Source of the DNA: Aromatoleum toluclasticum ATCC 700605
Lineage (GTDB): Bacteria; Pseudomonadota; Gammaproteobacteria; Burkholderiales; Rhodocyclaceae
DNA: 64,000 bases
Direction: 5' to 3'
Assembly (NCBI RefSeq): GCF_000378245.1
Contig: NZ_KB899493.1
Coordinates: 62,001-126,000 of the forward strand
The notes under the pieces are model-generated. The model was not told the origin of the DNA, did no database searches, and saw only the letters and a list, made by a program, of their open reading frames with translations. Made by a program: the position numbers and the translations under genes. Positions within the stretch are counted from its first letter, which is position 1. The number at the start of each line of letters is the position of its first letter. Shown one piece after another: positions 8,349-18,819 of this stretch.

Positions 8349-9707
8349 TCAGGCGGCAGGCAGGATCAGCGAGGCGCGTAGGCCACCATCCGGCGCCTGC
8401 CCGAGCTCGATGCGGCCGCCATAGAGCTGGGCGAGGTCGCGCACGATGCCGAGACCGAGGCCGGAGCCCGGCACCTCCTCGTCGGCACGCGCGCCACGGG
8501 CGAACATCGCGTCGCGAGCATCTGCCGGAAGACCGGGACCGTCGTCGTCGATCACGATCTCGACCTCGCCGTCGCGTACGACGGCCGCAACACGGACCGC
8601 GTGTCGTGCCCACTTGCATGCGTTGTCGATGAGATTGCCGAGCATCTCCTGCAGGTCCTGCTCCTCGCCGCGGAACGCCGCATCGTCGGGCATCGCTTCG
8701 ATCGCGATCCGCAGATTGCGTTCCGCGTGCACGCGCTGCATCACGCGCACGAGCCCCTCGACAGCAGGGCGCAGCGCCGTGCGCAGCCCCGGCACCTGCG
8801 TCGCCGCCGCCGCACGTGCGCGTGCGAGGTGGTAGTCGACCTGCCGTTGCGCCGTTGCCACCTGATCGGTCACGAGACGCGCGAGCGCCCCCTCCTCGCG
8901 CATCGCGGCGTTGCCGAGCACGGCGAGCGGCGTCTTGATGGCGTGCGCGAGGTTGCCGGCCTGTGTCCGCGCGCGCGCAACCACTTCCGCATCGTGCGAG
9001 AGAACGGCATTGAGTTCGTCGACCAGCGGCTGCACCTCGTTCGGGAATGCCCCTTCGAGGCGGCGGCTGCGCCCGTCACGAATTTCAGCGAGCTGCGCGC
9101 TCAGGCGTTTCAAAGGGGCGAGGCCGATCGACACCTGCAGCATGACCGCGGTGACCAGGCCCGCCGCCAGCACGCCCATTGCGATGACGAGAAGACCGAC
9201 GAACTCGCGCACCGGGCTCGTCATGGCGCGCTCGTCGGCCGCGACGATCAGGCGCAGCGGCACGGCTGCGCCGTCGTCCAGCCTGACGATGCGCTCCATC
9301 ATCACCAGCCGCTCGCCATCGGGTCCGGAAACGGCGTGCACATGCACTTCACCGTCCCCGGGGCCGTCGGAAGGCACGTCGAGCGTGGTGTCCCATAACG
9401 AGCGGGACCGCAACACGCCCCGCACCGCGTCGCCCCCCTCACGATCGACCTGCCAGTAGAGTCCGGACAGGGGCTTGCGCAGGCGCGGGTCGCTGAGTTC
9501 GGCACGCAGCCGCGGGATGGCGTCGGCACCGAATTCGACGTTCGCGGTGAGCTGGTCGAGGTGGATGCGCAGTTCCGCCTCGAATCGCTCCGTGACGTGT
9601 TCGCGAAACAGGTCGGCCAGTACGAAGCCGGTCGCAGTCAGCGCGGCCAGGATCCACACCAGGCTGCCGGCCAGCAGCCGCGCACGCAGCGAGCCCTGCG
9701 CGCTCAT
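8349..9707 (-). CDS. Sensor histidine kinase, PhoQ/QseC-like
   Basis: 452 residues. Membrane helices at about 10-32 and 168-192 enclose a periplasmic domain of about 135 residues. The H-box GNLAHAIKTPLAVLGN carries His255 and has the K-T-P form seen in PhoQ-type kinases. The catalytic domain shows GNLIDNACKWA (N-box), IDDDGPGLP (G1) and GSGLGLGIV (G2). The start at 9707 overlaps the stop of the regulator gene as ATGA, indicating translational coupling; an in-frame ATG at 9716 is the alternative. It is cotranscribed with the regulator and the PepSY gene. A divergent cytochrome operon suggests a redox or gas signal, which is inference. Confidence 0.93.
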   Translation of the reverse strand: MSAQGSLRARLLAGSLVWILAALTATGFVLADLFREHVTERFEAELRIHLDQLTANVEFGADAIPRLRAELSDPRLRKPLSGLYWQVDREGGDAVRGVLRSRSLWDTTLDVPSDGPGDGEVHVHAVSGPDGERLVMMERIVRLDDGAAVPLRLIVAADERAMTSPVREFVGLLVIAMGVLAAGLVTAVMLQVSIGLAPLKRLSAQLAEIRDGRSRRLEGAFPNEVQPLVDELNAVLSHDAEVVARARTQAGNLAHAIKTPLAVLGNAAMREEGALARLVTDQVATAQRQVDYHLARARAAAATQVPGLRTALRPAVEGLVRVMQRVHAERNLRIAIEAMPDDAAFRGEEQDLQEMLGNLIDNACKWARHAVRVAAVVRDGEVEIVIDDDGPGLPADARDAMFARGARADEEVPGSGLGLGIVRDLAQLYGGRIELGQAPDGGLRASLILPAA

Positions 9708-10366
9708 TCGGGACATGCGAGGCGATACCCCAGGCCGCGCACCGTTTCGATCAGCCCCGCGGGCAGCTTCTTGCGCAGGCGTCCGATGAAGACTTCGATC
9801 GTATTCGAATCGCGCTCGAAATCCTGTGCGTAGATATGCTCGGTGAGTTCGGCGCGCGAGACGACCTGCCCCTTGCGGTGCATCAGGTAGCTCAGCACGC
9901 GCAGTTCGTGGCTCGTCAGCGTCACGGCCTGCCCGTCGATCGTGACGCGACCACCGCGGGTGTCGAGCAGCACAGGTCCGCATGCGAGCTCGGCGCTCGC
10001 GTGCCCGGCGCTGCGGCGGATCAGCGCCCGCACGCGCGCGAGCAGCTCTTCCATATGGAAGGGTTTGGTGAGGTAGTCGTCGGCCCCGGCGTCGATCCCG
10101 GCGACCTTCTCATGCCAGTTGTCGCGCGCGGTGAGGATCAGCACCGGCATCGTCCGTCCGGCAGCCCGCCACTTCTTCAGCACGGTGAGCCCGTCCATCA
10201 GCGGCAGTCCGAGATCCAGCACCACCGCATCGAGCGATTCGACCTCGCCGACGAAATACGCGTCGCGGCCATTGACCGCGTTATCAACCGCGTAGCCGGC
10301 CTCGCGCAGCGCCTGCGACAGCTGTGCCACCAGCGTCGGCTCGTCCTCCACGACCAGGATGTGCAT
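9704..10366 (-). CDS. OmpR-family response regulator, PhoP/QseB-like
   Basis: 220 residues. Receiver domain with Glu7/Asp8, phospho-acceptor Asp51 (VVLDLGLPLMDGL), Thr79 and Lys101, then a winged-helix effector domain with TSHELRVLSYLMHRKGQVVSR and the ending ETVRGLGYRLACPE. This arrangement matches the PhoP/QseB/PmrA subgroup. It starts one base inside the stop of the PepSY gene (TGATG) and ends within the start of the kinase gene (ATGA). Likely targets are the paired CTGAAY hexamers at 10787-10825, in the gap between its own operon and the cytochrome operon (inference). Confidence 0.94.
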   Translation of the reverse strand: MHILVVEDEPTLVAQLSQALREAGYAVDNAVNGRDAYFVGEVESLDAVVLDLGLPLMDGLTVLKKWRAAGRTMPVLILTARDNWHEKVAGIDAGADDYLTKPFHMEELLARVRALIRRSAGHASAELACGPVLLDTRGGRVTIDGQAVTLTSHELRVLSYLMHRKGQVVSRAELTEHIYAQDFERDSNTIEVFIGRLRKKLPAGLIETVRGLGYRLACPE

Positions 10367-10716
10367 CAGCGCCTCCCATTCCTATCCGCGCGCGACGCGG
10401 CGTCACGCGACTTCACCCCGATCACGGTGCCGTCGCGCGCATCGACATCCAGCCGCACGAGCGCCCCGCCGTCGCGCAACAGGCGGATCTCGTAGATCCA
10501 GCGGCCACGCTCACGCTCCAGTTCGACTTCCACGACTTTTCCCGGATAGTCGCGCCCCACCTTGTCGAGAATCGTGCGCAGCGGCAGCACCTCGCCGCGT
10601 TCGAGCGCGGCACGTGCACGATCGTGATCGTGCTCGTCGTCGCTGGCGGCGACCGGGCAGATCGAAAGACTTGCAAGAGCCATCACCGCGACTCCCGAAG
10701 CGAACAGCCTGCGCAT
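10366..10716 (-). CDS. Periplasmic PepSY-domain protein
   Basis: 116 residues. A signal peptide (MRRLFASGVAVMALASLSICPVAAS) is followed by an acidic His/Asp-rich stretch (DDEHDHDRAR) and one PepSY domain (EVLPLRTILDKV, then IYEIRLLRDGGALVRLDVDARDGTVIGVK). Small PepSY proteins are often encoded beside PhoPQ-like systems and may modulate the sensor or bind metal. The His/Asp cluster would suit metal binding (inference). I chose the ATG at 10716 because AGGAG lies 8 nt upstream; the ATG at 10722 leaves only 2 nt. It is the first gene of the leftward operon and its stop overlaps the regulator start. Confidence 0.85.
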   Translation of the reverse strand: MRRLFASGVAVMALASLSICPVAASDDEHDHDRARAALERGEVLPLRTILDKVGRDYPGKVVEVELERERGRWIYEIRLLRDGGALVRLDVDARDGTVIGVKSRDAASRADRNGRR

Positions 10717-10786
10717 CGACATCTCTCCTGAATGCACGCGCACCGTGCGCGTTGCGGACCTCGGAACCCGTTTTAGAGCCGCCGGC

Positions 10787-10825
10787 CTGAACGGCGGCTG
10801 AATGCTGCCTTCACCTTCCGTTCAG
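10787..10825. promoter_or_regulatory. Candidate operator: paired direct hexamers on both strands between divergent operons
   Basis: On the + strand CTGAAC (10787-10792), 5 nt, CTGAAT (10798-10803). On the - strand CTGAAC (10825-10820), 5 nt, GTGAAG (10814-10809). The outer parts form a perfect 10-bp inverted repeat, GCCTGAACGG (10785-10794) with CCGTTCAGGC (10818-10827). Hexamers repeated every 11 bp are the usual site architecture of PhoP/PmrA/QseB-type regulators. The site lies between the PepSY-regulator-kinase operon and the cytochrome operon, so it could control both. Confidence 0.5.
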
Positions 10826-10919
10826 GCTCGGCCGGGCAAAGTACGTTCCGAAGCCGGCGCAAACGCCCCGGCGGATCGATTCCATAGACATTGTTCCACC
10901 TTCAGCGACAGGAGCAAAC

Positions 10920-11333
10920 ATGAGAAACCACTCCCTGCAGATGCTGTTGGGCGCCGCCGCCCTGATCGCCAGCGGATTCGCCAGCGCGGAGACGCCCGCC
11001 GACTTCCTCGCCCGCTACGAAACCGAGGCACGCCAATCGTCGCCGAGCTTCAGCGCATCGGCCGAGCGCGGCGAGAAATTTTTCACGAACACCCACGGTG
11101 GCGAATGGAGCTGTTCGACCTGCCATACGAAGAATCCCACCGTGCGCGGCAAGCACGCCAGCACCGGCAAGGCGATCGAGCCGATGGCGCCCGGAGCCAA
11201 TCCGGAACGCTTCGCGAGCACGCGCTCGGTCGAGAAATGGTTTGGCCGCAACTGCAAGGACGTGCTGGGCCGCACCTGCACGCCCGGCGAAAAAGCCGAC
11301 GTCGTCGCCTGGCTGATGATTTCCCCCCGCTGA
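10920..11333 (+). CDS. SHP-type monoheme cytochrome c (DUF1924)
   Basis: 137 residues with a signal peptide (cleavage near ASA-ET, residue 23) for the periplasm. One heme site, CSTCH (Cys65, Cys68, His69). The C-terminal part FGRNCKDVLGRTCTPGEKADVVAWL fits the sphaeroides heme protein (SHP) family, where an Asn serves as the distal heme ligand and a disulfide lies nearby; Asn111 and Cys112/Cys120 are the matching candidates here. SHP binds O2 and NO in the structurally studied family member. The start follows AGGAG with 6-nt spacing. The diheme cytochrome and cytochrome b genes follow, as in the described SHP-DHC-cytb clusters. Confidence 0.85.
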   Translation: MRNHSLQMLLGAAALIASGFASAETPADFLARYETEARQSSPSFSASAERGEKFFTNTHGGEWSCSTCHTKNPTVRGKHASTGKAIEPMAPGANPERFASTRSVEKWFGRNCKDVLGRTCTPGEKADVVAWLMISPR

Positions 11334-11353
11334 CCAGCAAGGAGCATGATGAA

Positions 11354-11866
11354 ATGAACGCACGCCTTCCCGCCCGCGCCCTGCGCACCCTCGCTCTTGC
11401 CCTGGCCACCGGCGCCGCCGCCACGGCCATGGCCGACGATGAAAACAAGCGGATGAACATCGATCACCCGGTCTATCGCAGCGAATGCGGCAGCTGCCAC
11501 ATCGCCTTCCCGCCCGCCCTGCTGGGCGCCAATTCGTGGCGCGCGATGATGGCCGGCCTCGACAAGCACTTTGGCTCGGACGCCAGCCTCGATGCCGAGA
11601 CGGCCGCCACAATAACGAAGTTCCTCGTGGCCAATGCGGGCCGCCGGGACACCACCGGCAGCGACGGCAACCCGCAGCTGCGCATCAGCGACACCCCCTG
11701 GTTCCGCAAGGAGCACCGCGACGGCCATGACGGCATCACACCGGGCGTCTTCCGCAGCGAAGCGGTCAAGAGCGCCGCCAACTGCGCCGCCTGCCACCGC
11801 GACGCGGGCCAGGGCGACTACAGCGAGCGCAATATCCGCATCCCCAAGAACGGAGCCCGATCATGA
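11354..11866 (+). CDS. Diheme cytochrome c (DHC), partner of SHP
   Basis: 170 residues with a signal peptide ending near residue 27 (TAMA-DD). Two heme motifs: CGSCH (Cys45, Cys48, His49) and CAACH (Cys144, Cys147, His148). The segment SECGSCHIAFPPALLGANSW is typical of the periplasmic DHC family that passes electrons to SHP. The ATG at 11354 has AAGGAG nine bases upstream; an ATG at 11346 in another frame stops at once. Its stop overlaps the cytochrome b start by four bases (ATGA), so the pair is probably translationally coupled. Confidence 0.88.
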   Translation: MNARLPARALRTLALALATGAAATAMADDENKRMNIDHPVYRSECGSCHIAFPPALLGANSWRAMMAGLDKHFGSDASLDAETAATITKFLVANAGRRDTTGSDGNPQLRISDTPWFRKEHRDGHDGITPGVFRSEAVKSAANCAACHRDAGQGDYSERNIRIPKNGARS

Positions 11867-12600
11867 GCACCAGCCTCGCTTCCGCCCCCGCCGGCGGCCG
11901 CACGTCGCAGACCGCCGACGCTGCTGCCACGGTGCGCGTCTGGGACGTCCCGACGCGCGTCTTCCACTGGAGCCTCGCGCTATGTTTCGCCGGCGCGTGG
12001 CTCACGTCCGACTCCGAACGGCTGCGCGACCTGCACGTAATGCTCGGCTACACCTTCGCCGGCCTCATCGTGTTCCGCGTGCTGTGGGGACTCGTCGGCA
12101 CGCGCTACGCGCGCTTCGCGAGCTTCCTCTTCTCGCCGCGTGAACTCTCGTCCTATTTGAAATCGCTCATCGCCCGCAAGCCCGAGCACCATCCGGGCCA
12201 CAATCCCGCCGGCGCGATCGCGATCTTCGCGATGCTGGGCCTGGGCGCCCTGATCGTACTGAGCGGCTTCGCGGTCTATCAGGACATCGGCGGCGAATGG
12301 CTGGAGGAGCTCCACGAAGTGGTCGCCAGCACCATGCTCGCCGTCGTCTTCGTGCACATCGCCGGGGTCGTCGTCAGCAGCCTGATGCACCGCGAGAACC
12401 TCGTACGCGCGATGGTCACGGGCAGCAAGCTCGGCGCCCCGTCCGACGGCATCCGCCACACGCACCGGATCGTCGGCGCCGCACTCCTCGTCGCGGTCCT
12501 CGGCTTCTGGTGGGCCTACCAGAGCGGCGCGGCCGACGCATGGCTGCCGCAACCGGCCGCGGCTGCCGGCGAACGGTCAGACCGGCACCACGACGACTAG
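11863..12600 (+). CDS. Cytochrome b561-type membrane protein
   Basis: 245 residues with four main hydrophobic helices plus a C-terminal one, as in Ni/Fe-hydrogenase-type or b561 cytochrome b. Candidate heme-ligand histidines lie in TRVFHWSLAL (His35), LRDLHVMLGY, LEELHEVVAS and VVFVHIAGVV. It is probably the quinol-side electron donor to the DHC/SHP pair: quinol, cytochrome b, diheme c, SHP (inference from the operon). A C-terminal helix (VGAALLVAVLGFWWAYQ) and a His/Asp tail follow. A terminator lies at 12625-12659. Confidence 0.87.
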   Translation: MSTSLASAPAGGRTSQTADAAATVRVWDVPTRVFHWSLALCFAGAWLTSDSERLRDLHVMLGYTFAGLIVFRVLWGLVGTRYARFASFLFSPRELSSYLKSLIARKPEHHPGHNPAGAIAIFAMLGLGALIVLSGFAVYQDIGGEWLEELHEVVASTMLAVVFVHIAGVVVSSLMHRENLVRAMVTGSKLGAPSDGIRHTHRIVGAALLVAVLGFWWAYQSGAADAWLPQPAAAAGERSDRHHDD

Positions 12601-12624
12601 GCGGGCATCACTCCCGTCCCTGCG

Positions 12625-12659
12625 AGGCCGCCGCGGCGATCCTGCCGGGGCGGCCTTTT
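12625..12659 (+). terminator. Rho-independent terminator after the cytochrome operon
   Basis: AGGCCGCC (12625-12632) pairs with GGCGGCCT (12649-12656) and runs into TTTT (12656-12659). The 16-nt loop is GC-rich. Confidence 0.7.
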
Positions 12660-12725
12660 GCTGTCCCGCGGTCACCGATGGCCGGCAACAATCGCTCCCA
12701 TATCGGGCGAAGCGCCGTTCCGTCC

Positions 12726-12755
12726 TTGCATTCGGCCAAATCCGCGGTTTATAGT
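12726..12755 (+). promoter_or_regulatory. Sigma-70-type promoter upstream of leuA
   Basis: TTGCAT (12726-12731), an 18-nt spacer and TATAGT (12750-12755). Transcription would start at about 12762, right at the ATG of the short Leu-rich frame at 12763. leuA starts 195 nt further on, leaving a long transcribed leader. Confidence 0.6.
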
Positions 12756-12762
12756 CGTACGC

Positions 12763-12852
12763 ATGAATTCCGCCCGCGACCACTTCCTCCCGTCGCTACG
12801 CCTTCTCCCGGCGGGCCTGCTGCTCGGCCCGCTGCTGCGCCCCGCGCGCTAA
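12763..12852 (+). CDS. Candidate leucine-rich leader peptide upstream of leuA (29 aa)
   Basis: 29 codons, ATG to TAA, with nine leucines including Leu-Leu, Leu-Leu-Leu and Leu-Leu runs ([17 protein letters not shown] at the C-terminus). A short Leu-rich frame just before 2-isopropylmalate synthase is the expected design of a leucine attenuator. The promoter at 12726-12755 would start the RNA at or next to this ATG, and no Shine-Dalgarno is visible, so it could be read as a leaderless message. A weak bulged hairpin with TTTT lies at 12905-12925, and CGGGCC/GGCCCG can pair within the Leu codon run. High GC makes chance Leu-rich frames possible. Confidence 0.45.
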   Translation: MNSARDHFLPSLRLLPAGLLLGPLLRPAR

Positions 12853-12949
12853 ATATACCCATCCACCTCGTGTTGCCCGACTTCAGCCAGCGTCCCAGCG
12901 CAGGCCGATCGTCATATCCGGTTTTCCAACATCCCCGCAGGAGCCGACG

Positions 12950-14485
<1,536 letters not shown>

Positions 14486-14491
14486 CCGGAT

Positions 14492-14522
14492 GCGAACCAC
14501 GGGCAACCGGCCCGCGGTTCGC
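14492..14522. terminator. Hairpin between leuA and DUF2069 genes, possible terminator
   Basis: GCGAACC (14492-14498) pairs with GGTTCGC (14516-14522), and inside it CGGGC pairs with GCCCG across one A/C mismatch. There is no clear T-tract, so termination is uncertain. It sits between convergent genes. Confidence 0.4.
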
Positions 14523-14554
14523 GCCGCACGGGACCCGATCGGCCCCGCGTCAGG

Positions 14555-15545
<991 letters not shown>

Positions 15546-15591
15546 GCCGCCCCTCCGGCATCGCCCTGACTCCCGCCATCGCATCCACCGC

Positions 15592-16803
15592 ATGTCCGTC
15601 ATGCCCCTGCATCCCGCACGCGACTTCCTGCGCCTCGTCGCCCAGCGCTTCGTTGCCACCCGCTGCCCGCAGGTCGCCGGCAGTCTCGCCTTCACGACGC
15701 TGCTCGCACTCGTGCCCCTCGTCACCGTCGTCATCGCGCTCTTCAGCAACTTCCCGGCATTCTCCGAGCTCGGCATTTCGCTGAAGACCTTCCTGCTGGA
15801 AAACCTGCTGCCCGACCGTGCCGGCAAGATCATCGCGACCTACGCCTTCCAGTTCTCGCAGAAGGCCGCCAAGCTCACGCTGATCGGCACCGGCGCGCTG
15901 GTCGTCACCGCGCTCATGCTGCTGATGACGATAGACCGCGTGTTCAACCAGATCTGGGGCGTGCGCCGCCCGCGCCCGCTGCTCACGCGCCTGACCGTGC
16001 ACTGGTCGACCCTCACCCTGGGCCCGGTGGCGCTCGGCGCCAGCGCGCTGGCCACGGGCCACCTCGTCGCCAGCTCCGTCGCCCTGGCCGGCAAGGGCTC
16101 GTGGGTCGTCGAAGCATTCTCGGCGCTGGCGTCCGCAGCGCTGCTGTGCGTCGTGTTCACCTTCCTGTACTTCGCGGTGCCCAACCACAAGGTACGCCCG
16201 AGCCATGCGTTCGCCGGCGGCACCACTGCGGCGCTGGCCTTCCTCCTGATGCAGCAGCTCTTCGCCCTCTTCCTCGCGCGCATCCCGACCTACACGCTGA
16301 TCTATGGCACCTTCGCGACGGTGCCGATCTTCCTGCTGTGGCTCTACCTGTCGTGGGTCGTGATCCTGCTCGGGGCGATCCTGTGCGCGTCGCTGCCCGG
16401 CTTCTTCGAGCGCACGCGCGTGCTCGCCCCCTTCGCCGGCGACCGCGCCTGGGCTGCGACCACGGTACTGACGACCCTCGCGCGCGCGCAGGCCGAGGGC
16501 CGCACCGTGGCATTCGAACCGCTCGTCGGCGCGGCTCGCCTCAATGGCAACGAAGGCGAAAGCCTGCTCGGCGAATTGTGCGAGGCCGGCTGGGTGGCAC
16601 GCACCGACGAAGGCAACTGGCTGCTCAGCCGCGACGCCGCCAGCATCGGCCTCGCCGACGTGCTGTGCCGGCTCGCGCTGTCGCCGCCGGCATGGCGCAA
16701 GGCCGGACGCAACGAGCTGTCGCGCGATACGGCAGAACGCATCGAGAACGCACTGCGCGCCGCGGATATCTCGATCGCGGCACTGGCCGCGCAAGAAGCC
16801 TAG
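15592..16803 (+). CDS. YihY/virulence-factor BrkB family membrane protein
   Basis: 403 residues. The first ~290 contain the six-helix YihY/BrkB core, with conserved starts AGSLAFTTLLALVPLVTVVIALF and later YGTFATVPIFLLWLYLSW. The C-terminal ~110 residues form a soluble extension resembling a winged helix (LLGELCEAGWVARTDEGNWLLSRD), common in betaproteobacterial members. The older name ribonuclease BN is not supported for this family. An alternative ATG at 15601 is possible. No partner gene is evident. Confidence 0.88.
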   Translation: MSVMPLHPARDFLRLVAQRFVATRCPQVAGSLAFTTLLALVPLVTVVIALFSNFPAFSELGISLKTFLLENLLPDRAGKIIATYAFQFSQKAAKLTLIGTGALVVTALMLLMTIDRVFNQIWGVRRPRPLLTRLTVHWSTLTLGPVALGASALATGHLVASSVALAGKGSWVVEAFSALASAALLCVVFTFLYFAVPNHKVRPSHAFAGGTTAALAFLLMQQLFALFLARIPTYTLIYGTFATVPIFLLWLYLSWVVILLGAILCASLPGFFERTRVLAPFAGDRAWAATTVLTTLARAQAEGRTVAFEPLVGAARLNGNEGESLLGELCEAGWVARTDEGNWLLSRDAASIGLADVLCRLALSPPAWRKAGRNELSRDTAERIENALRAADISIAALAAQEA

Positions 16804-16821
16804 AACGGACCTGGATTGGAG

Positions 16822-18348
16822 CTAGATCGGGTAGGGGTCGATCTCGTACTGGAACAGTTCGACGTTCGCCGTCTGCATGTCGAGAGTCAGTACGCGTGCC
16901 TGCGCCACATAGAGGTGCTCACCTTCGTGCACCAGCACGAAGCGGCGCGATGCATAGGTTCCCGCCGGCGCCAGGATTGCCTGGCTGCGGCGCAACGCAG
17001 GCAGCGGCGGAAGAATGAGCGCGTGCGTCGTGGAACGCATCTCGCTACCGCGAAAGCCAATCGTCACCGGCGTGCAGGTCTGCGCCACCAGCTGCAGGCC
17101 GAGCTCGACCTCACCGGGGCTGTCGCTGCGGATCCAGCGCACGATGCACACCGCCCACGGATGCCCGGCATCCCGGCGCAGCGCAACCGCCATGCCGGCG
17201 CTCAGGCTACCCGTTACGCCCTCGACGGACATCAGCGCATACCCGCCGGGGCTCTCGTTGTACACCATCCATTCCGAGATGCGTTCCGTCGCGCCATCGG
17301 ACCGCGCGGCCTCCCAGACCGCGCGCAGGCCGACACACACCTGAACCGAATACCGGTACGCACGGCGCGACTGACCGCGATTCGGCGGCAACGCCCACCG
17401 GTCGCGCATGCGTTGGAGCAGCGAGACCATCTCCACCGGCGTCAGCCCGACAGGCAATCCGGACGCATCCGGCTCGAGCAGCTCGCCGTCGCGCTCCAGC
17501 CCCACCGCTTCGGCCTCGGCGATGCGCTCCTTGAGCCGGTCGAGCGGCCCCGCGAGCGCACGCGACACGCCGAAGGCGGAAAAATGGACGAGCCCCTCCG
17601 CCACCGGCGCCGCGCTTCGGATCGTCGCAATCGGCGGCAGATCCTCCTCGGGATCGATCCAGAAGGACGAGGCAGCCGGCTGCAGGGCTTCCAGAGAAAG
17701 CGCCCCCTCGTCCGCAACGCCTTCGAGGTAATCGTTCGCCCACACCAGTTCGCGCGCCGTCAGACTTTCGGGCTGCAGCACCGCCAAGGCCAGCAGGCGC
17801 TTCATCGCTTGCAGGGCATCAGCGGCGGCCGTATCGGGCCGCGCCGATACCAGCGCGGCGAAGCCGCCCCCGGCTGCGACGATGCCGTATGCCGCAAGCC
17901 ACAATCCGGGCGGCGTGACCGCACCGCCCATCGCGGCGACAACGAAGGCCTCATGCACCAGACCAAGCCCACGCGCCGTCATTGCCATCGGATCACCGCG
18001 GCGCACCGGACGCCAGCGCTCACCCGCCGCCGCCGCCAATTCGCCGAGTTTGCCCCCGACCTCGAGCAAGGCCTCGACAAGCTCGCCCGCGACCGCATGC
18101 AGTTCGTGCGAAAGCGGCAACGCCGCATTGAGAAGGCGCGGTTTCAGGCGCCCGCACACATCGAGGACCCGCGCCTCGAATTCGTCGACGCATTCCACGA
18201 GCTGAGCGCCGCCGCCGGCCGGATCGGGCAGCCCGCCCAGATACCCCCGCAGGGCATTCAGCTCGACGTGCGGATCGTCAGCCGGCTCGCTCGCCAGCCA
18301 CACCAGCACGGGGGCCAACTGTTCGGAGACCGGATCGGATGCAGGCAT
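16822..18348 (-). CDS. PilZ-domain protein with a large uncharacterised N-terminal region
   Basis: 508 residues. The first ~320 are mostly helical, Ala/Leu/Glu-rich and without a family I recognise. The C-terminal part carries both PilZ signatures: RxxxR at 328-332 (RRAYR) and N/DxSxxG at 364-369 (NESPGG), followed by beta-rich GMAVALRRDAGHPWAVCIVRWI and ELGLQLVA. This predicts cyclic-di-GMP binding. I see no signal peptide or membrane segment, so it is probably cytoplasmic. It stands alone and converges on the YihY gene, leaving 18 nt between. It might tune motility or surface behaviour with the flagellar genes later in the window (inference). Confidence 0.7.
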   Translation of the reverse strand: MPASDPVSEQLAPVLVWLASEPADDPHVELNALRGYLGGLPDPAGGGAQLVECVDEFEARVLDVCGRLKPRLLNAALPLSHELHAVAGELVEALLEVGGKLGELAAAAGERWRPVRRGDPMAMTARGLGLVHEAFVVAAMGGAVTPPGLWLAAYGIVAAGGGFAALVSARPDTAAADALQAMKRLLALAVLQPESLTARELVWANDYLEGVADEGALSLEALQPAASSFWIDPEEDLPPIATIRSAAPVAEGLVHFSAFGVSRALAGPLDRLKERIAEAEAVGLERDGELLEPDASGLPVGLTPVEMVSLLQRMRDRWALPPNRGQSRRAYRYSVQVCVGLRAVWEAARSDGATERISEWMVYNESPGGYALMSVEGVTGSLSAGMAVALRRDAGHPWAVCIVRWIRSDSPGEVELGLQLVAQTCTPVTIGFRGSEMRSTTHALILPPLPALRRSQAILAPAGTYASRRFVLVHEGEHLYVAQARVLTLDMQTANVELFQYEIDPYPI

Positions 18349-18480
18349 CGGGGTAAAATTTCCGCTTGGAGACGTCTTCGCATTCTATTCAAGAATCACT
18401 CGCTTGAGCGGAATCCCGCAGCCCACGGGCCTTGCAGCACAATCGCCACACCCCGTTCCGCGACGAATCCCGATCCGCAC

Positions 18481-18509
18481 TTGTCTCCCGCGGCCGCTTG
18501 CCTTACAAT
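18481..18509 (+). promoter_or_regulatory. Promoter of the rpsP-rimM-trmD-rplS operon
   Basis: TTGTCT (18481-18486), a 17-nt spacer and TACAAT (18504-18509), 36 nt before the rpsP ATG. Good sigma-70 match at the expected place for a ribosomal protein operon. Confidence 0.65.
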
Positions 18510-18545
18510 CGCCTGCTTTTCGCACCTACTCATCAGGACACCCCA

Positions 18546-18797
18546 ATGGTCGTCATTCGCCTTGCCCGTGGTGGCGCCAAGAAGCGCCCGTTCTACAACA
18601 TCGTTGCTGCCGATTCGCGCAATCGCCGCGACGGCCGTTTCATCGAGCGCGTTGGCTTCTACAACCCGATGGCAGCCGAGTCCGAAAAGGGTCTCGTGAT
18701 CAACGCCGAACGTCTGGCCTACTGGAAGCAGAACGGTGCCCAGCTGTCGCCGACGGTCGAGCGTCTGGCCAAGCAGGCTGCGAAAGCCGCAGCCTGA
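18546..18797 (+). CDS. rpsP: 30S ribosomal protein S16
   Basis: 83 residues, normal length. Typical N-terminus [20 protein letters not shown], then [20 protein letters not shown] and [17 protein letters not shown]. It binds 16S rRNA early in 30S assembly. The frame is open 38 codons further upstream, but the ATG at 18546 follows CAGGAC and gives the conserved N-terminus. First gene of the classic rpsP-rimM-trmD-rplS operon; rimM starts 22 nt downstream. Confidence 0.99.
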   Translation: MVVIRLARGGAKKRPFYNIVAADSRNRRDGRFIERVGFYNPMAAESEKGLVINAERLAYWKQNGAQLSPTVERLAKQAAKAAA

Positions 18798-18819
18798 TCC
18801 TGCCTGAATCTTTGCAGTC

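Noticed and set aside
15592-16803. YihY protein as ribonuclease BN
   Set aside because: The family name is historical; RNase BN activity belongs to the unrelated RNase Z homologue.
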